Assembly (NCBI GenBank): GCA_016930445.1
Contig: JAFGGT010000065.1
Span: 1-35,045, forward strand
Direction of reading: 5' to 3'
DNA from: Candidatus Methanofastidiosia archaeon
GTDB lineage: Archaea > Methanobacteriota_B > Thermococci > Methanofastidiosales > NM3
DNA: 35,045 nucleotides
The notes under the pieces: model-generated
What the model was told of the DNA's origin: nothing
Databases searched by the model: none
The model's input: the letters and a program-made list of their open reading frames with translations, nothing else
Translations under genes and position numbers: made by a program
Shown: one piece after another, positions 8,935 to 16,842 of the stretch
How the letters are laid out: every line of letters begins with the position of its first letter
How positions within the stretch are numbered: position 1 is the stretch's first letter

Positions 8935-9480
8935 ATGGGAATAATGGATGGTATTTATGGTGCGATGGATGGTCTGTTCGGTTTTCTGCCTTTGGAGGAC
9001 CCTTCACAGATGTATATCGTGGTCATTGTGCTGGCGATAGTTGTCGGCACCTTCATGACCCTGGTCCAGCATTTCATGGTGGACCAGCAAGAGCTAAAGA
9101 AGATGAGGAAGGAAGTCTCTGAATATCAGGGCAAGCTCATGAAGTCCCAGAGGTCCGGCGACAAGAAGGCACAAAGAAAGCTTCAGTTGCAAAAACCACA
9201 GATAGATGCGATGAATCAGAAGATGATGAAACAGAACTTCAAGCCACTCTATATCACTATGATACCAGCATTGATATTCTACTCATGGTTGAGACATACA
9301 TACGAGCCAATGGCAGTGGAGGCGATATTGCACCTCCCATTCTCGTTGTTCAACCTGCCACTCCTTTCATATCTTCATGATGGGACGATAGCAGCGAATC
9401 AGATGGGGGCCATCGGCTGGTACATAGTGTTCGTGTCTTTCTTCAGCAACATAGTGAGGAAGATACTAGACATGGCTTAG
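8935..9480 (+). CDS. DUF106 / YidC-like membrane insertase (Ylp1, EMC3/TMCO1 relative)
   Basis: This 181-residue membrane protein matches the archaeal DUF106 family, which belongs to the YidC/Oxa1/EMC3 superfamily and is thought to help insert membrane proteins beside the Sec channel. It shows a first transmembrane helix near residues 25-43 (IVVIVLAIVVGTFMTLV), a cytoplasmic charged coiled coil (residues about 50-100, rich in Lys, Gln and Met), and two further hydrophobic segments with the conserved PLYITMIPALIFYSWLR stretch. Its place directly after secY fits that role. AGGAGGA precedes the ATG. Confidence 0.88.
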   Translation: MGIMDGIYGAMDGLFGFLPLEDPSQMYIVVIVLAIVVGTFMTLVQHFMVDQQELKKMRKEVSEYQGKLMKSQRSGDKKAQRKLQLQKPQIDAMNQKMMKQNFKPLYITMIPALIFYSWLRHTYEPMAVEAILHLPFSLFNLPLLSYLHDGTIAANQMGAIGWYIVFVSFFSNIVRKILDMA

Positions 9481-9504
9481 GATCACTAAAGCGAGGTGTA
9501 AAAA

Positions 9505-9783
9505 ATGGTAAGAGGAATGTACAGATCAAGATCACTCAAGAGAAAGCAGGTTCGTATACCAAGTGGTACAAGTGTGATACACTATAAGAGAAAGATGACC
9601 TCCAAGCACAAGTGCGCCGAATGCGGCACACAGTTGGGGGGAATCCCAAGGGGAACGCCAAATCAGATAGGCAAGACATCAAAGTCCGAAAGGACGGTGT
9701 CGCGCCCATATGGCGGGTACCTATGCGCTTCTTGTCTGAAGAAAAAGATAAGGAACGAAGTTAGGGCAGAGATGAATCAATGA
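9505..9783 (+). CDS. rpl34e: 50S ribosomal protein eL34
   Basis: This 92-residue archaeal/eukaryotic protein opens with MVRGMYRSRSLKRKQVRIPS and contains a zinc ribbon formed by CAEC (residue 37 onward) and CASC near the C-terminus, with the IPRGTPNQIGKTSKSERTV and RPYGGYLC stretches typical of eL34. GAGGTG lies 9 bases upstream. The stop overlaps the cytidylate kinase start (ATGA). Confidence 0.95.
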   Translation: MVRGMYRSRSLKRKQVRIPSGTSVIHYKRKMTSKHKCAECGTQLGGIPRGTPNQIGKTSKSERTVSRPYGGYLCASCLKKKIRNEVRAEMNQ

Positions 9784-10313
9784 GGATTACCATAGGCGGC
9801 CCACCAGGCAGTGGAACGACCACCATTGCCATGATGCTTGCTAAGAGGTATGGCCTTGAACACATATATGCCGGAAAGATCTTCCGGGAGATGGCCATCG
9901 AGAAGGGCCTTTCCCTTGAAGAGTTCGGTCGTTTGGCAGAGAACGATGAGAGCATCGACAGGTCGGTCGATAAGAGATTGGCTGAGAAAGCAGTTGAGAA
10001 AACGATCACTGAGGGAAGGATGGCTGCCTTTATGGTAGAGGAACCAGATGTAAAGATATGGCTGGATGCTCCTCTAAAGGTCAGGGTATCGAGGATATCG
10101 AGCCGAGAGGGACTGGAAGAGGAGGCTGTGAGAGAGATGACGATAAAGAGACAAGAGAGCGAGAACCAGAGGTACAGGAGGTACTATGGTGTCGACATCT
10201 ACGATCTTTCTCACTACGACATAGTCATAAACACCGAAAAATGGAATGAGGAAGGCGTTTATGCTATAGTGGATTCCGCCATCACCCATCTTGTGAGGGC
10301 GACCCAAGAATAA
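9780..10313 (+). CDS. cmk: Cytidylate kinase, archaeal type
   Basis: Cmk phosphorylates CMP and dCMP using ATP. The 177-residue product has an N-terminal P-loop (GGPPGSGTTTIAMMLAKRYG), the AGKIFREMA nucleotide-site segment and a LID-like region with RVSRISSREGLEEEAVREM. The short length is typical of archaeal enzymes, which lack the insert seen in many bacterial ones. It is coupled to eL34 by a 4-base overlap. eL34-cmk-eL14-cbf5 is a conserved archaeal set. Confidence 0.93.
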   Translation: MRITIGGPPGSGTTTIAMMLAKRYGLEHIYAGKIFREMAIEKGLSLEEFGRLAENDESIDRSVDKRLAEKAVEKTITEGRMAAFMVEEPDVKIWLDAPLKVRVSRISSREGLEEEAVREMTIKRQESENQRYRRYYGVDIYDLSHYDIVINTEKWNEEGVYAIVDSAITHLVRATQE

Positions 10314-10335
10314 TGTAAGAAAATGGTGATGTAAA

Positions 10336-10578
10336 ATGGTAGTAGAAAAAGGAAGGATAGCAACGAAGCTTCTCGGAAGGGAAGCCGGAAAGGTATGTGC
10401 TATTGTAGAACGTATTGACAGGAACTTCGTAATGGTCGTTGGGCCTGAAGTGAGAAAGCGCCGATGCAACATCAGGCATCTAGAGCTTCATAACAAGGTC
10501 TTGCAGATGCCAGAGAATGCCACGGATGACGACTACATAAACGAGCTCACGAAGCTTTCCCATGAAAGTTCTAGCTAG
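10336..10578 (+). CDS. rpl14e: 50S ribosomal protein eL14
   Basis: The 80-residue product is the short archaeal eL14, an SH3-like RNA-binding protein. It shows the characteristic opening KGRIATKLLGREAGKVCAIV and a middle strand with NFVMVVGPEVRKRRCNIRHL. The C-terminal part is helical and acidic. GGTGATGTAAA precedes the ATG, and the position between cmk and cbf5 is conserved in archaea. Confidence 0.92.
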   Translation: MVVEKGRIATKLLGREAGKVCAIVERIDRNFVMVVGPEVRKRRCNIRHLELHNKVLQMPENATDDDYINELTKLSHESSS

Positions 10579-10589
10579 AGGTTGTTCAT

Positions 10590-11567
10590 TTGGGTGAATC
10601 CACGTCCAATTCTATCGAAGTTGCCATGGCAAGGACCAGTCCGAAGTACGGCTGTGCCCCAAAGGACAGGTCTTTGGAGGAGATCCTGCACAATGGGATC
10701 ATAGTACTTGACAAACCTAGGGGCCCAACCTCTCATGAGGTCGTCTCTTGGGCAAAGAAGGTGCTCGGCCTCGACAAGGCAGGCCATAGCGGCACTCTTG
10801 ATCCCAAGGTGACCGGGGTTCTTCCTGTGGCATTGGACAATGGAACAAGGATAGTCAAGAATCTGCTCGATACCGGCAAGGAATACGTCTGTCTCATGAG
10901 ACTTCACGACGATGTCGGCCAGGAGGCCATCATAAGCGCGATGGACTCGTTCCAAGGACAGATATTCCAAAGACCTCCGGTGAAATCGGCCGTCAAGAGA
11001 CAGGTCAGAAAAAGGCGCATATACTCATTGGAGATATTGGACATGATGGACCGATTCGTTCTCTTCAGAGTGGAATGCGAGGCCGGCACCTACATCAGGA
11101 AGCTTGTCTATGACATAGGCATGGTTCTGGGATGCGGCGCCAACATGGCGGAGCTGAGAAGGACCAAGGCAGGATCGTTCACAGAAAGTGACCTTATCAC
11201 CTTGCAGGAGCTTAGCGATGCGTTCCATTACTACACAGAGGGGGATTGCGTCCCTTTGAGCAAGATGATACACCCTATAGAGAGGGCCGTTGACCATCTG
11301 CCAAAGGTGTATCTGCGCGATTCCGCAATCGACGCGATCTGCCATGGGGCAGACGTGGCGGCCCCCGGAGTGGTGAGACTTGACGGGAACGTCAGAAAGA
11401 AGCGCAAGGTAGCGATATTCTCGCTCAAGGGCGAGCTTGTCGCATTGGGCCAGTCAATGGCGGATGCAGAGGACTTCAAGAAGATGAAAAGTGGATTTAT
11501 GATAAACACCCAACGCGTGGTAATGAAGGAGAATACATATCCGAAATACTGGAAAAGTTCCAGTTAA
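10590..11567 (+). CDS. truB: rRNA/tRNA pseudouridine synthase Cbf5 (TruB family)
   Basis: Cbf5 is the catalytic subunit of H/ACA ribonucleoproteins, which isomerise uridines in rRNA, and can modify U55 of tRNA. The 325-residue product carries the TruB motif with the catalytic aspartate (GHSGTLDPKVTGVLPVAL, Asp near residue 71), the QRPPVKSAVKRQVRKRRIYS loop and RVECEAGTYIRKLVYDIG. A PUA domain follows from about residue 245. The start is taken as TTG 10590, with GAGGTTG about 8 bases upstream. ATG 10626 is the alternative. Confidence 0.93.
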   Translation: MGESTSNSIEVAMARTSPKYGCAPKDRSLEEILHNGIIVLDKPRGPTSHEVVSWAKKVLGLDKAGHSGTLDPKVTGVLPVALDNGTRIVKNLLDTGKEYVCLMRLHDDVGQEAIISAMDSFQGQIFQRPPVKSAVKRQVRKRRIYSLEILDMMDRFVLFRVECEAGTYIRKLVYDIGMVLGCGANMAELRRTKAGSFTESDLITLQELSDAFHYYTEGDCVPLSKMIHPIERAVDHLPKVYLRDSAIDAICHGADVAAPGVVRLDGNVRKKRKVAIFSLKGELVALGQSMADAEDFKKMKSGFMINTQRVVMKENTYPKYWKSSS

Positions 11568-11576
11568 TTTATATTA
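11568..11576 (+). promoter_or_regulatory. TATA box ahead of tRNA-Ser
   Basis: TTTATATTA begins right after the cbf5 stop. Transcription would start about 27 bases downstream, leaving a short leader before the tRNA at 11623. It is the best TATA match in the 55-base gap. Confidence 0.5.
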
Positions 11577-11622
11577 TAGAAAGAGTTAAAAAGGTAAATG
11601 AATCGAGTGTGTAAGACGGTTG

Positions 11623-11707
11623 CCGAGGTTGCCGAGTTTGGAAAGGCGCAAGCCTGGAGAGCTTGTTCTGCATTGCAGAACCAGGGTTCAAATCCCTGCC
11701 TCGGCGC
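11623..11707 (+). tRNA. tRNA-Ser(GGA)
   Basis: The cloverleaf is complete. The acceptor stem is GCCGAGG with CCTCGGC (11623-11629 and 11700-11706), the discriminator is G, the anticodon stem is CAAGC/GCTTG and the loop is CTGGAGA, giving anticodon GGA. The long variable arm (TTCTGCATTGCAGAA) is the type II feature of tRNA-Ser, and the T arm is CAGGG-TTCAAAT-CCCTG. CCA is not encoded. It sits between cbf5 and uS13. Confidence 0.95.
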
Positions 11708-11754
11708 TTTACACGAATGTTTATCTTTCAACAGAGGAATCATAAGGTGAAAAC

Positions 11755-12210
11755 ATGGCTGAATTCAGGCATATTGTCCGTGTGAGTGGAACTGATCTCA
11801 AGGGGGACATGCAACTTCAATTGGCCTTGACAGGTATAAAAGGGGTCGGACAGATGATGGCCCGCTCGATCGCCATACTGGTAGAATGCAATCCTATGGA
11901 AAAGATGGGAAATCTCTCAGATGAGGATGTGGAGAAGATAGAGAAGGTACTAGAATCTCCCCTTGAAAATGGAATTCCAGCATGGATGTTGAACAGGAGA
12001 ATGGACGCCGAGACCGGTGAGAACCTGCATGTCACAGGCTCAAAGCTGGCTATGGTCTTCCGTGAGGACATTAACAACATGAGAAAGATCAGAGCTTATA
12101 GGGGAATCAGACACGAGTCAGGCTTACCCGTCAGGGGACAAAGGACCAAATCCTCCTTCAGGACAGGGTCATCTATAGGCGTAAGGCGTAAGAAGAAGGG
12201 TGAGAAGTAG
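11755..12210 (+). CDS. rps13: 30S ribosomal protein uS13
   Basis: uS13 is a small-subunit head protein that contacts the large subunit and P-site tRNA. The 151-residue product contains FRHIVRVSGTDLKGDMQLQL, the helix-two-turn-helix GIKGVGQMMARSIAI and the C-terminal RAYRGIRHESGLPVRGQRTK tail typical of the family. AAGGTGAAAAC gives a clear binding site. It starts the uS13-uS4-uS11-rpoD cluster, and a weak TTTATC element lies upstream at about 11720. Confidence 0.97.
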   Translation: MAEFRHIVRVSGTDLKGDMQLQLALTGIKGVGQMMARSIAILVECNPMEKMGNLSDEDVEKIEKVLESPLENGIPAWMLNRRMDAETGENLHVTGSKLAMVFREDINNMRKIRAYRGIRHESGLPVRGQRTKSSFRTGSSIGVRRKKKGEK

Positions 12211-12218
12211 GTGAGTAG

Positions 12219-12803
12219 ATGGGAGATCCAGTTAAGAAGAGAAAAAAATATATGACTCCTACACATCCTTGGCAGAAGGATAGGATCGATGAGGAGAAGG
12301 AAATTAAGAGAAAATACGGTCTCAAGAACAAGAAAGAGATCTGGAAGGCCCAATCATTTCTTAGGAACATGAGGGGGCAGGCGAGAAATCTCTTAGCTGC
12401 CACATCCGAACAGGCCGAGAAGGAGACGAATGATTTCTTGAACAGGCTAAAGAACCTTTCCATACTCAAGGACGATGCAGACCTTGACGGGGTCCTGGCA
12501 TTGGGTATCCAGGATGTCCTTGACAGAAGGCTCCAGTCCCTTGTGGTAAGGAAAGGCATGGCAAAGACCGCCGACCAGGCCAGGCAGATGATCACTCATG
12601 GTCATGTCATGGTGAATGGCAAGAGGGTCTCTGCGCCAAGTTACCTTGTCAAGAAGGAAGAGGAGGAAACGATAGCATTCTTCAACGGCTCTCCGTTCCT
12701 TAACAAGTCATCTGAGCCTGCACATGCACCCGCTCAGAAGCCACCAAAGAAGATGAAAGTCGAAAAACCAAAGGAAGAGGAGGATGAAGAAGATGGCGAG
12801 TAA
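12219..12803 (+). CDS. rps4: 30S ribosomal protein uS4
   Basis: uS4 is a primary 16S rRNA binder and assembly initiator. The 194-residue product has the archaeal N-terminal region ([20 protein letters not shown] and [18 protein letters not shown]) and the S4 RNA-binding domain [20 protein letters not shown] followed by [20 protein letters not shown]. The final 35 residues are a low-complexity Pro, Lys and Glu tail. The 3' end overlaps the start of uS11. Confidence 0.96.
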   Translation: MGDPVKKRKKYMTPTHPWQKDRIDEEKEIKRKYGLKNKKEIWKAQSFLRNMRGQARNLLAATSEQAEKETNDFLNRLKNLSILKDDADLDGVLALGIQDVLDRRLQSLVVRKGMAKTADQARQMITHGHVMVNGKRVSAPSYLVKKEEEETIAFFNGSPFLNKSSEPAHAPAQKPPKKMKVEKPKEEEDEEDGE

Positions 12804-13188
12804 GGACCCAAAATGGGGTGTAGCACATATCTATGCCTCTTTCAACGACACCATCATCCATATCACTGACCTTTCCGGTGCTGAGACCATTACCAGGTGG
12901 TCAGGCGGAATGATAGTCAAGGCCGACAGGGAGGAATCTTCCCCTTACGCTGCCATGAAGGCGGCCGCTAAGGCTGCCGAGGAGGCATTGGACAAGGGAA
13001 TCATGGGCGTTCACATTCAGGTAAGGGCGCCAGGCGGCAGCAAATCTAAGAATCCAGGCCCAGGCGCGCAGGCTGCTATCAGAGCGCTTTCACGTGCAAA
13101 GCTGAGGATCGGAAGGATCGAGGACGTCACGCCGATCCCACACGATGGTACCAGGCCAAAGGGTGGCAGAAGAGGTAGAAGGGTATAG
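12793..13188 (+). CDS. rps11: 30S ribosomal protein uS11
   Basis: uS11 lies on the platform near the mRNA exit. The 131-residue product shows [20 protein letters not shown], the glycine-rich [20 protein letters not shown] loop and the C-terminal [23 protein letters not shown] 12784 also lies in frame. ATG 12793 is preferred because GAGGAGG at 12777-12783 is 9 bases upstream. It overlaps the end of uS4. Confidence 0.97.
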   Translation: MASKDPKWGVAHIYASFNDTIIHITDLSGAETITRWSGGMIVKADREESSPYAAMKAAAKAAEEALDKGIMGVHIQVRAPGGSKSKNPGPGAQAAIRALSRAKLRIGRIEDVTPIPHDGTRPKGGRRGRRV

Positions 13189-13190
13189 AA

Positions 13191-13955
13191 ATGAGGATCG
13201 AATTTATTCCTGTTGACAAGGATGACACGTTGATGTTCATTGTAGAAGGCATTGACGCTACGTTTGCAAACTCCCTGAGAAGGGCCATCATGACGGAAGT
13301 TCCGGTCTATGCATGCAATGAGGTCGTATTCTATACGAATTCAAGCCCATTGTATGATGAGGTGATCTCTCATAGGATAGGGCTGGTCCCGCTTACCACG
13401 CCTGAGGGAACTGACAAGGACAGCAAGATGGTCACTATGAGCCTGGAGGCCCAAGGGCCTACAACGGTGTATTCGGGAAGCCTTGTCTCAGACGATCCAA
13501 GCGTTCAACCGGTAAACGACGAATTCCCATTGCTCAAGTTAGGCCCAGGCCAGAGCATCTCCCTGAACGCGGAGTGCTATGTAGGATACGGCAAGGATCA
13601 TGTCAAATGGCAGCCAGGCCTTGTCGGCTACAAGAACTATCCGATAATTGATGTCGACAAGCAAAGATGCAATCTCTGCGGCGAGTGTGTGAAGACATGT
13701 CCGACCAAGATACTTGGTATCGAGGAGGGGAGCATCGTTGTTCTGGAGATATTCAAATGCACATTCTGCAAGTCTTGTGAGGACGCGTGCAAGAGGCTCA
13801 ACGAGAACGAGATCATTACCGTAAGGCCAATGAATGACAAGTTCATATTCAGGATCGAGTCATTTGGAAATATGAGCACAAAAGATTTATTAAACACTGC
13901 CTTGAATGTCATTGAAAAAAAGGCAGAGAGGCTTGACCAACTCTTGAATGAATAA
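13191..13955 (+). CDS. rpoD: RNA polymerase subunit D (Rpo3) with two [4Fe-4S] motifs
   Basis: Subunit D pairs with L to form the assembly platform of archaeal RNA polymerase. The 254-residue product has the alpha-like dimerisation domain (TFANSLRRAIMTEVPVYACN and SHRIGLVPLTTPEG). Inserted in it is a ferredoxin-like domain with two full cysteine sets: C160, C163, C166, C170 and C190, C193, C196, C200. Many archaeal D subunits have lost one or both clusters. Keeping both is common in strict anaerobes. The stop lies one base before tRNA-Leu(TAG). Confidence 0.97.
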   Translation: MRIEFIPVDKDDTLMFIVEGIDATFANSLRRAIMTEVPVYACNEVVFYTNSSPLYDEVISHRIGLVPLTTPEGTDKDSKMVTMSLEAQGPTTVYSGSLVSDDPSVQPVNDEFPLLKLGPGQSISLNAECYVGYGKDHVKWQPGLVGYKNYPIIDVDKQRCNLCGECVKTCPTKILGIEEGSIVVLEIFKCTFCKSCEDACKRLNENEIITVRPMNDKFIFRIESFGNMSTKDLLNTALNVIEKKAERLDQLLNE

Positions 13956-13956
13956 A

Positions 13957-14041
13957 GCGGGGGTTGCCGAGTTTGGTCAAAGGCGCAGGGCTTAGGACCC
14001 TGTCTTGTAGAAGTCCGTGGGTTCAAATCCCATCCCCCGCA
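13957..14041 (+). tRNA. tRNA-Leu(TAG)
   Basis: The acceptor stem is GCGGGGG/CCCCCGC (13957-13963 and 14034-14040) with discriminator A. The anticodon stem is CAGGG/CCCTG around loop CTTAGGA, giving anticodon TAG. A long variable arm and T loop TTCAAAT complete the type II fold. No intron and no encoded CCA are seen. The gene begins one base after the rpoD stop, so it must be processed from the operon transcript. Confidence 0.95.
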
Positions 14042-14057
14042 CTAGCACACTGGGCGA

Positions 14058-14074
14058 GCGGATCCCTTATCCGC
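14058..14074 (+). other. Hairpin between tRNA-Leu and eL18
   Basis: A perfect 6-bp stem GCGGAT/ATCCGC encloses the 5-base loop CCCTT in the 58-base spacer. No T-run follows, so a processing or leader element is more likely than a terminator. Confidence 0.5.
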
Positions 14075-14099
14075 ATAAGTAGTTCGGAGGTGTAAGAGA

Positions 14100-14462
14100 T
14101 TGAAAAAGATAAAGAAGACAAATCCCAATCTCGTCTCCCTCATAGAGGGGATGAGATCGAAGGGTTACAATGACGAGGTTGCTTTATGGGTGGCCCTATC
14201 CAAAAGGCTGTCCAAGCCGACCCGTCACCAGAGCGAAGTCAATATATCGAAGATTAATAGGTTTACCAAGGATGGGGATACCATCGTTGTGCCTGGAAAG
14301 GTCTTGGGATCCGGCGAGCTTGACCACAAGGTCACCGTTGCGGCATACAAGTTCTCACAGGTGGCCAAGGACAAGATAGCGAAGTCCGGCGAGACCTTGA
14401 CGATCCCTGAACTGATGGAGAGGAACCCCAAGGGATCTAAGGTAAGGATTTTTGGGGGTTAA
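14100..14462 (+). CDS. rpl18e: 50S ribosomal protein eL18
   Basis: eL18 is the archaeal/eukaryotic relative of the uL15 fold. The 120-residue product contains NPNLVSLIEGMRSKGYNDEV, then VNISKINRFTKDGDTIVVPG and KVLGSGELDHKVTVAAYKFS. It starts at TTG 14100, preceded at a good distance by GGAGGTG (14087-14093), and no closer ATG is in frame. It opens the eL18-uL13-uS9-rpoN cluster. Confidence 0.95.
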   Translation: MKKIKKTNPNLVSLIEGMRSKGYNDEVALWVALSKRLSKPTRHQSEVNISKINRFTKDGDTIVVPGKVLGSGELDHKVTVAAYKFSQVAKDKIAKSGETLTIPELMERNPKGSKVRIFGG

Positions 14463-14465
14463 CAG

Positions 14466-14888
14466 ATGTACATAGATGGTGATAATCTTATACTAGGCCG
14501 CATGGCCAATGAGGTTGCACAGATGCTTTTGGCAGGCGAACCCATCGTCATTGTGAATGCTGAGAAGATAGTCATCTCCGGTAACAAGGAGGACATATTC
14601 AAGCGATTCAAGCACAGGACAGACCTGGCGGACAGAGCGAATCCTCGCAGGGGCCCGTTCTTCCCAAAGACATCTGACAAGTTGGTCAGGAGGACCATAC
14701 GTGGCATGCTGCCTTGGAGGAAACCCTCTGGCCGTGAGGCATTTAGGCGCCTTGAGGTCTACGAAGGCATACCTTCAAAGTACAGCAACAAGGAATTCAT
14801 CAGGATTGAGAATGCCGATGGCAACAATCTTGGGACCCACAAGATCGTGACCGTAGCAGAGCTGTCCCAATACCTGAGGGGTGATTGA
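14466..14888 (+). CDS. rpl13: 50S ribosomal protein uL13
   Basis: uL13 is an early large-subunit assembly protein. The 140-residue product shows [20 protein letters not shown], then the [13 protein letters not shown] strand and the conserved [20 protein letters not shown] segment with [20 protein letters not shown]. It begins 3 bases after the eL18 stop, and its end overlaps the uS9 leader. Confidence 0.96.
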   Translation: MYIDGDNLILGRMANEVAQMLLAGEPIVIVNAEKIVISGNKEDIFKRFKHRTDLADRANPRRGPFFPKTSDKLVRRTIRGMLPWRKPSGREAFRRLEVYEGIPSKYSNKEFIRIENADGNNLGTHKIVTVAELSQYLRGD

Positions 14889-14889
14889 T

Positions 14890-15297
14890 ATGAAGATTGT
14901 ACAGTCCAGTGGAAAGAGGAAGACTGCCATCGCCCGCGCCGTCCTAAAGGAGGGCAAAGGCCGTGTCCGCATCAACGACAAACCAATAGTACTGGTCCAG
15001 CCTGAGCTTGCCAGGATAAAAATGTTGGAACCTCTCTTGATAGCTGGGAACGACGTGTCGTCGACATTTGACATCGATGTCAAGGTAAACGGCGGAGGGG
15101 TCATGGGCCAGGCAGATGCCTGCCGAATGGCAATCGCCAGGGCCATCATCTCCTACACGGGTGATATGGACCTTAGGGACCGATACATCGCTGCTGACAG
15201 GTCTATGCTCAAGGGAGATACAAGGAGGACAGAGCAACATAAGCCAAACACGTCCTCACAGGGACCGAGGGCAAAGAGGCAGAAGTCTTACAGGTAG
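14890..15297 (+). CDS. rps9: 30S ribosomal protein uS9
   Basis: The 135-residue product contains [40 protein letters not shown] and the strongly basic C-terminal [11 protein letters not shown] tail that reaches the P-site tRNA. A GTG at 14881 is in frame within uL13, but ATG 14890 matches the family start and follows GAGGGGTGAT at a normal distance. The start is one base past the uL13 stop. Confidence 0.96.
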   Translation: MKIVQSSGKRKTAIARAVLKEGKGRVRINDKPIVLVQPELARIKMLEPLLIAGNDVSSTFDIDVKVNGGGVMGQADACRMAIARAIISYTGDMDLRDRYIAADRSMLKGDTRRTEQHKPNTSSQGPRAKRQKSYR

Positions 15298-15302
15298 ATA
15301 AC

Positions 15303-15494
15303 ATGATAATTCCGATAAGATGTTTCACATGCGGGAAGCCCATAGGGCATCTCTTCAAGACATACTCCGAGAGGACCATCAGCGAACACCCTAAGGATGT
15401 TCTCGATGACCTCGGGCTTGAAAGGTATTGCTGCAGGAGGATGTTCCTGACACATGTTAACCTTATAGATGAGGTGTTAGACTTTAGCGTTTAA
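15303..15494 (+). CDS. rpoN: RNA polymerase subunit N (Rpo10)
   Basis: This 63-residue protein is the archaeal counterpart of eukaryotic RPB10 and stabilises the D-L assembly platform. It has the zinc-binding pattern CFTCGKPIG at the N-terminus and [17 protein letters not shown] near the C-terminus. The length is normal. The rpoK gene, which often follows rpoN in archaea, is not present here. A tRNA takes its place. Confidence 0.97.
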   Translation: MIIPIRCFTCGKPIGHLFKTYSERTISEHPKDVLDDLGLERYCCRRMFLTHVNLIDEVLDFSV

Positions 15495-15501
15495 AGAATG
15501 T

Positions 15502-15579
15502 GGGACCGTAGGGTAGCTTGGACCATCCTCTCACCTTGGGGTGGTGGACACCCGAGTTCAAATCTCGGCGGTCCCACCA
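15502..15579 (+). tRNA. tRNA-Pro(GGG) with encoded CCA
   Basis: The acceptor stem is GGGACCG/CGGTCCC (15502-15508 and 15569-15575), with discriminator A and CCA encoded at 15577-15579. The anticodon arm reads TCACC-TTGGGGT-GGTGG, giving anticodon GGG. The T arm is CCGAG-TTCAAAT-CTCGG. The D arm (TAGGGTAGCTTGG) matches archaeal tRNA-Pro. Some D-stem pairs are weak (a G-U pair and one mismatch), which slightly lowers certainty. Confidence 0.88.
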
Positions 15580-15606
15580 AAACTATCTGTTGACACGAGG
15601 GATTAT

Positions 15607-16182
15607 ATGAGCATAGTCGAGGACTTTGCATTGCGAAAGCTGTATATCGAATCCAGGAACATGCTGGAGATAGACCTGCTGTCCGCCAATTCATTTGGAA
15701 GGGCGCAGATCAAAAGCGATGTGGACATAGATGACCTATATACGGTCATAGTCCCGGAGCTGATGGGCCTAAACATTCTGGAGCAAGGGGTGTTCGATGA
15801 CATCCTTAGCGACGTGATCGACGACCCAAGGGTCAGATTCGGCTTCTCTTTGGCATGCGCGAAGGCTGCGGCCTCGTTCCTTGGACTTCCGCTATACCAA
15901 TACCTAGGGGGCATCTTCAACAAAGTGATGCCACAGATAGTCCTTGGCGGTTCGCTGATAGATGAGAACTTCGCTGAGCTTGGAAGGGCAGGCAATCTGG
16001 AGTACCTTAGATTGGACACGCTCTCATCGCTGTCCAAGATGGACAGGGCCTCCTGCATCAAGTATGTCGAGGAGGGCAGCTGGCATGTGGCTTACGGCCT
16101 TTCATTCAAGTTCGTGGAGATATATAAGAGAGAAGACATTAATGAATATTTAAGAATTAAAGAACATATGTCGGAGGTGTAA
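15607..16182 (+). CDS. Enolase-like protein lacking most of the catalytic barrel
   Basis: Enolase often lies between rpoN and uS2 in archaea. This 191-residue protein is in that slot but is less than half the roughly 425 residues of enolase. Residues 1 to about 125 resemble the N-terminal capping domain, most clearly in [20 protein letters not shown] followed by a MPQIVLGG stretch. Residues about 130-188 resemble the last barrel strands and final helix ([12 protein letters not shown], then [14 protein letters not shown]). The PSGASTG-type loop, the metal-binding acidic residues and the region between are missing, so catalysis is not expected. ATG 15607 follows GAGG by 6 bases, and the frame is intact. 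Confidence 0.7.
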   Translation: MSIVEDFALRKLYIESRNMLEIDLLSANSFGRAQIKSDVDIDDLYTVIVPELMGLNILEQGVFDDILSDVIDDPRVRFGFSLACAKAAASFLGLPLYQYLGGIFNKVMPQIVLGGSLIDENFAELGRAGNLEYLRLDTLSSLSKMDRASCIKYVEEGSWHVAYGLSFKFVEIYKREDINEYLRIKEHMSEV

Positions 16183-16184
16183 TT

Positions 16185-16781
16185 TTGACAGATGATATGT
16201 TAGTTCCCCTTGATCAATACCTTGCTTCTGGTATTCACATAGGCACACAACAAAAGACGAAGGATATGGACAAGTACATCTACAGGGTCCGCCAGGATGG
16301 CCTATATGTGCTTGACATCAAGACGACCGACCAGAGATTGAGGTCTGTCGCGAACTTTTTGGCCAACTATGACCCTACGAGGATTCTGGTCGTTTCGACC
16401 CGTGTATATGGTCACAAGCCGGTCAAGACATTTGCGCAGTACATCAATTGCAGGTCCGTTGCCGGAAGGTTCATTCCAGGCATGCTCACAAACCCCAACA
16501 ACAACGACTTCTTGGAGCCAGACCTCCTGATAATCACCGACCCCAGGGCCGACTATCAGGCGCTTAAGGAGGCTTCGAACATCGGCATTCCAATAATAGC
16601 ACTTTGCGATTCTGAGAACATGCTATCAAATGTGGACATATCTGTGCCTACGAACAACAAGGGACGAAAGGCCCTTTCCTTGATATACTACCTTCTAGCA
16701 AGGGAGCTTCTAAGGAAGAAGGGCACGATACCCGAGGACGGGGACATAGATTTCGGTTTCGAGGAATTCAAGCAACCTTAG
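16185..16781 (+). CDS. rps2: 30S ribosomal protein uS2
   Basis: uS2 joins late in small-subunit assembly. The 198-residue product shows [60 protein letters not shown] and the [20 protein letters not shown] segment of archaeal uS2. The start is probably TTG 16185, since GGAGGTG at 16173-16179 lies 5 bases upstream. ATG 16197 is the alternative. The binding site sits within the end of the enolase-like gene, so the two are coupled. Confidence 0.95.
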   Translation: MTDDMLVPLDQYLASGIHIGTQQKTKDMDKYIYRVRQDGLYVLDIKTTDQRLRSVANFLANYDPTRILVVSTRVYGHKPVKTFAQYINCRSVAGRFIPGMLTNPNNNDFLEPDLLIITDPRADYQALKEASNIGIPIIALCDSENMLSNVDISVPTNNKGRKALSLIYYLLARELLRKKGTIPEDGDIDFGFEEFKQP

Positions 16782-16805
16782 AATTCCTTCTCTATTTCTT
16801 GGAAT

Positions 16806-16818
16806 ATATTTTTAAATT
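16806..16818 (+). promoter_or_regulatory. TATA box for tRNA-Leu(TAA)
   Basis: The AT-rich ATATTTTTAAATT element is centred about 30 bases before the tRNA at 16843, a normal archaeal spacing. Confidence 0.6.
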
Positions 16819-16842
16819 ATGGATTTTGACTATATCTAGCAT

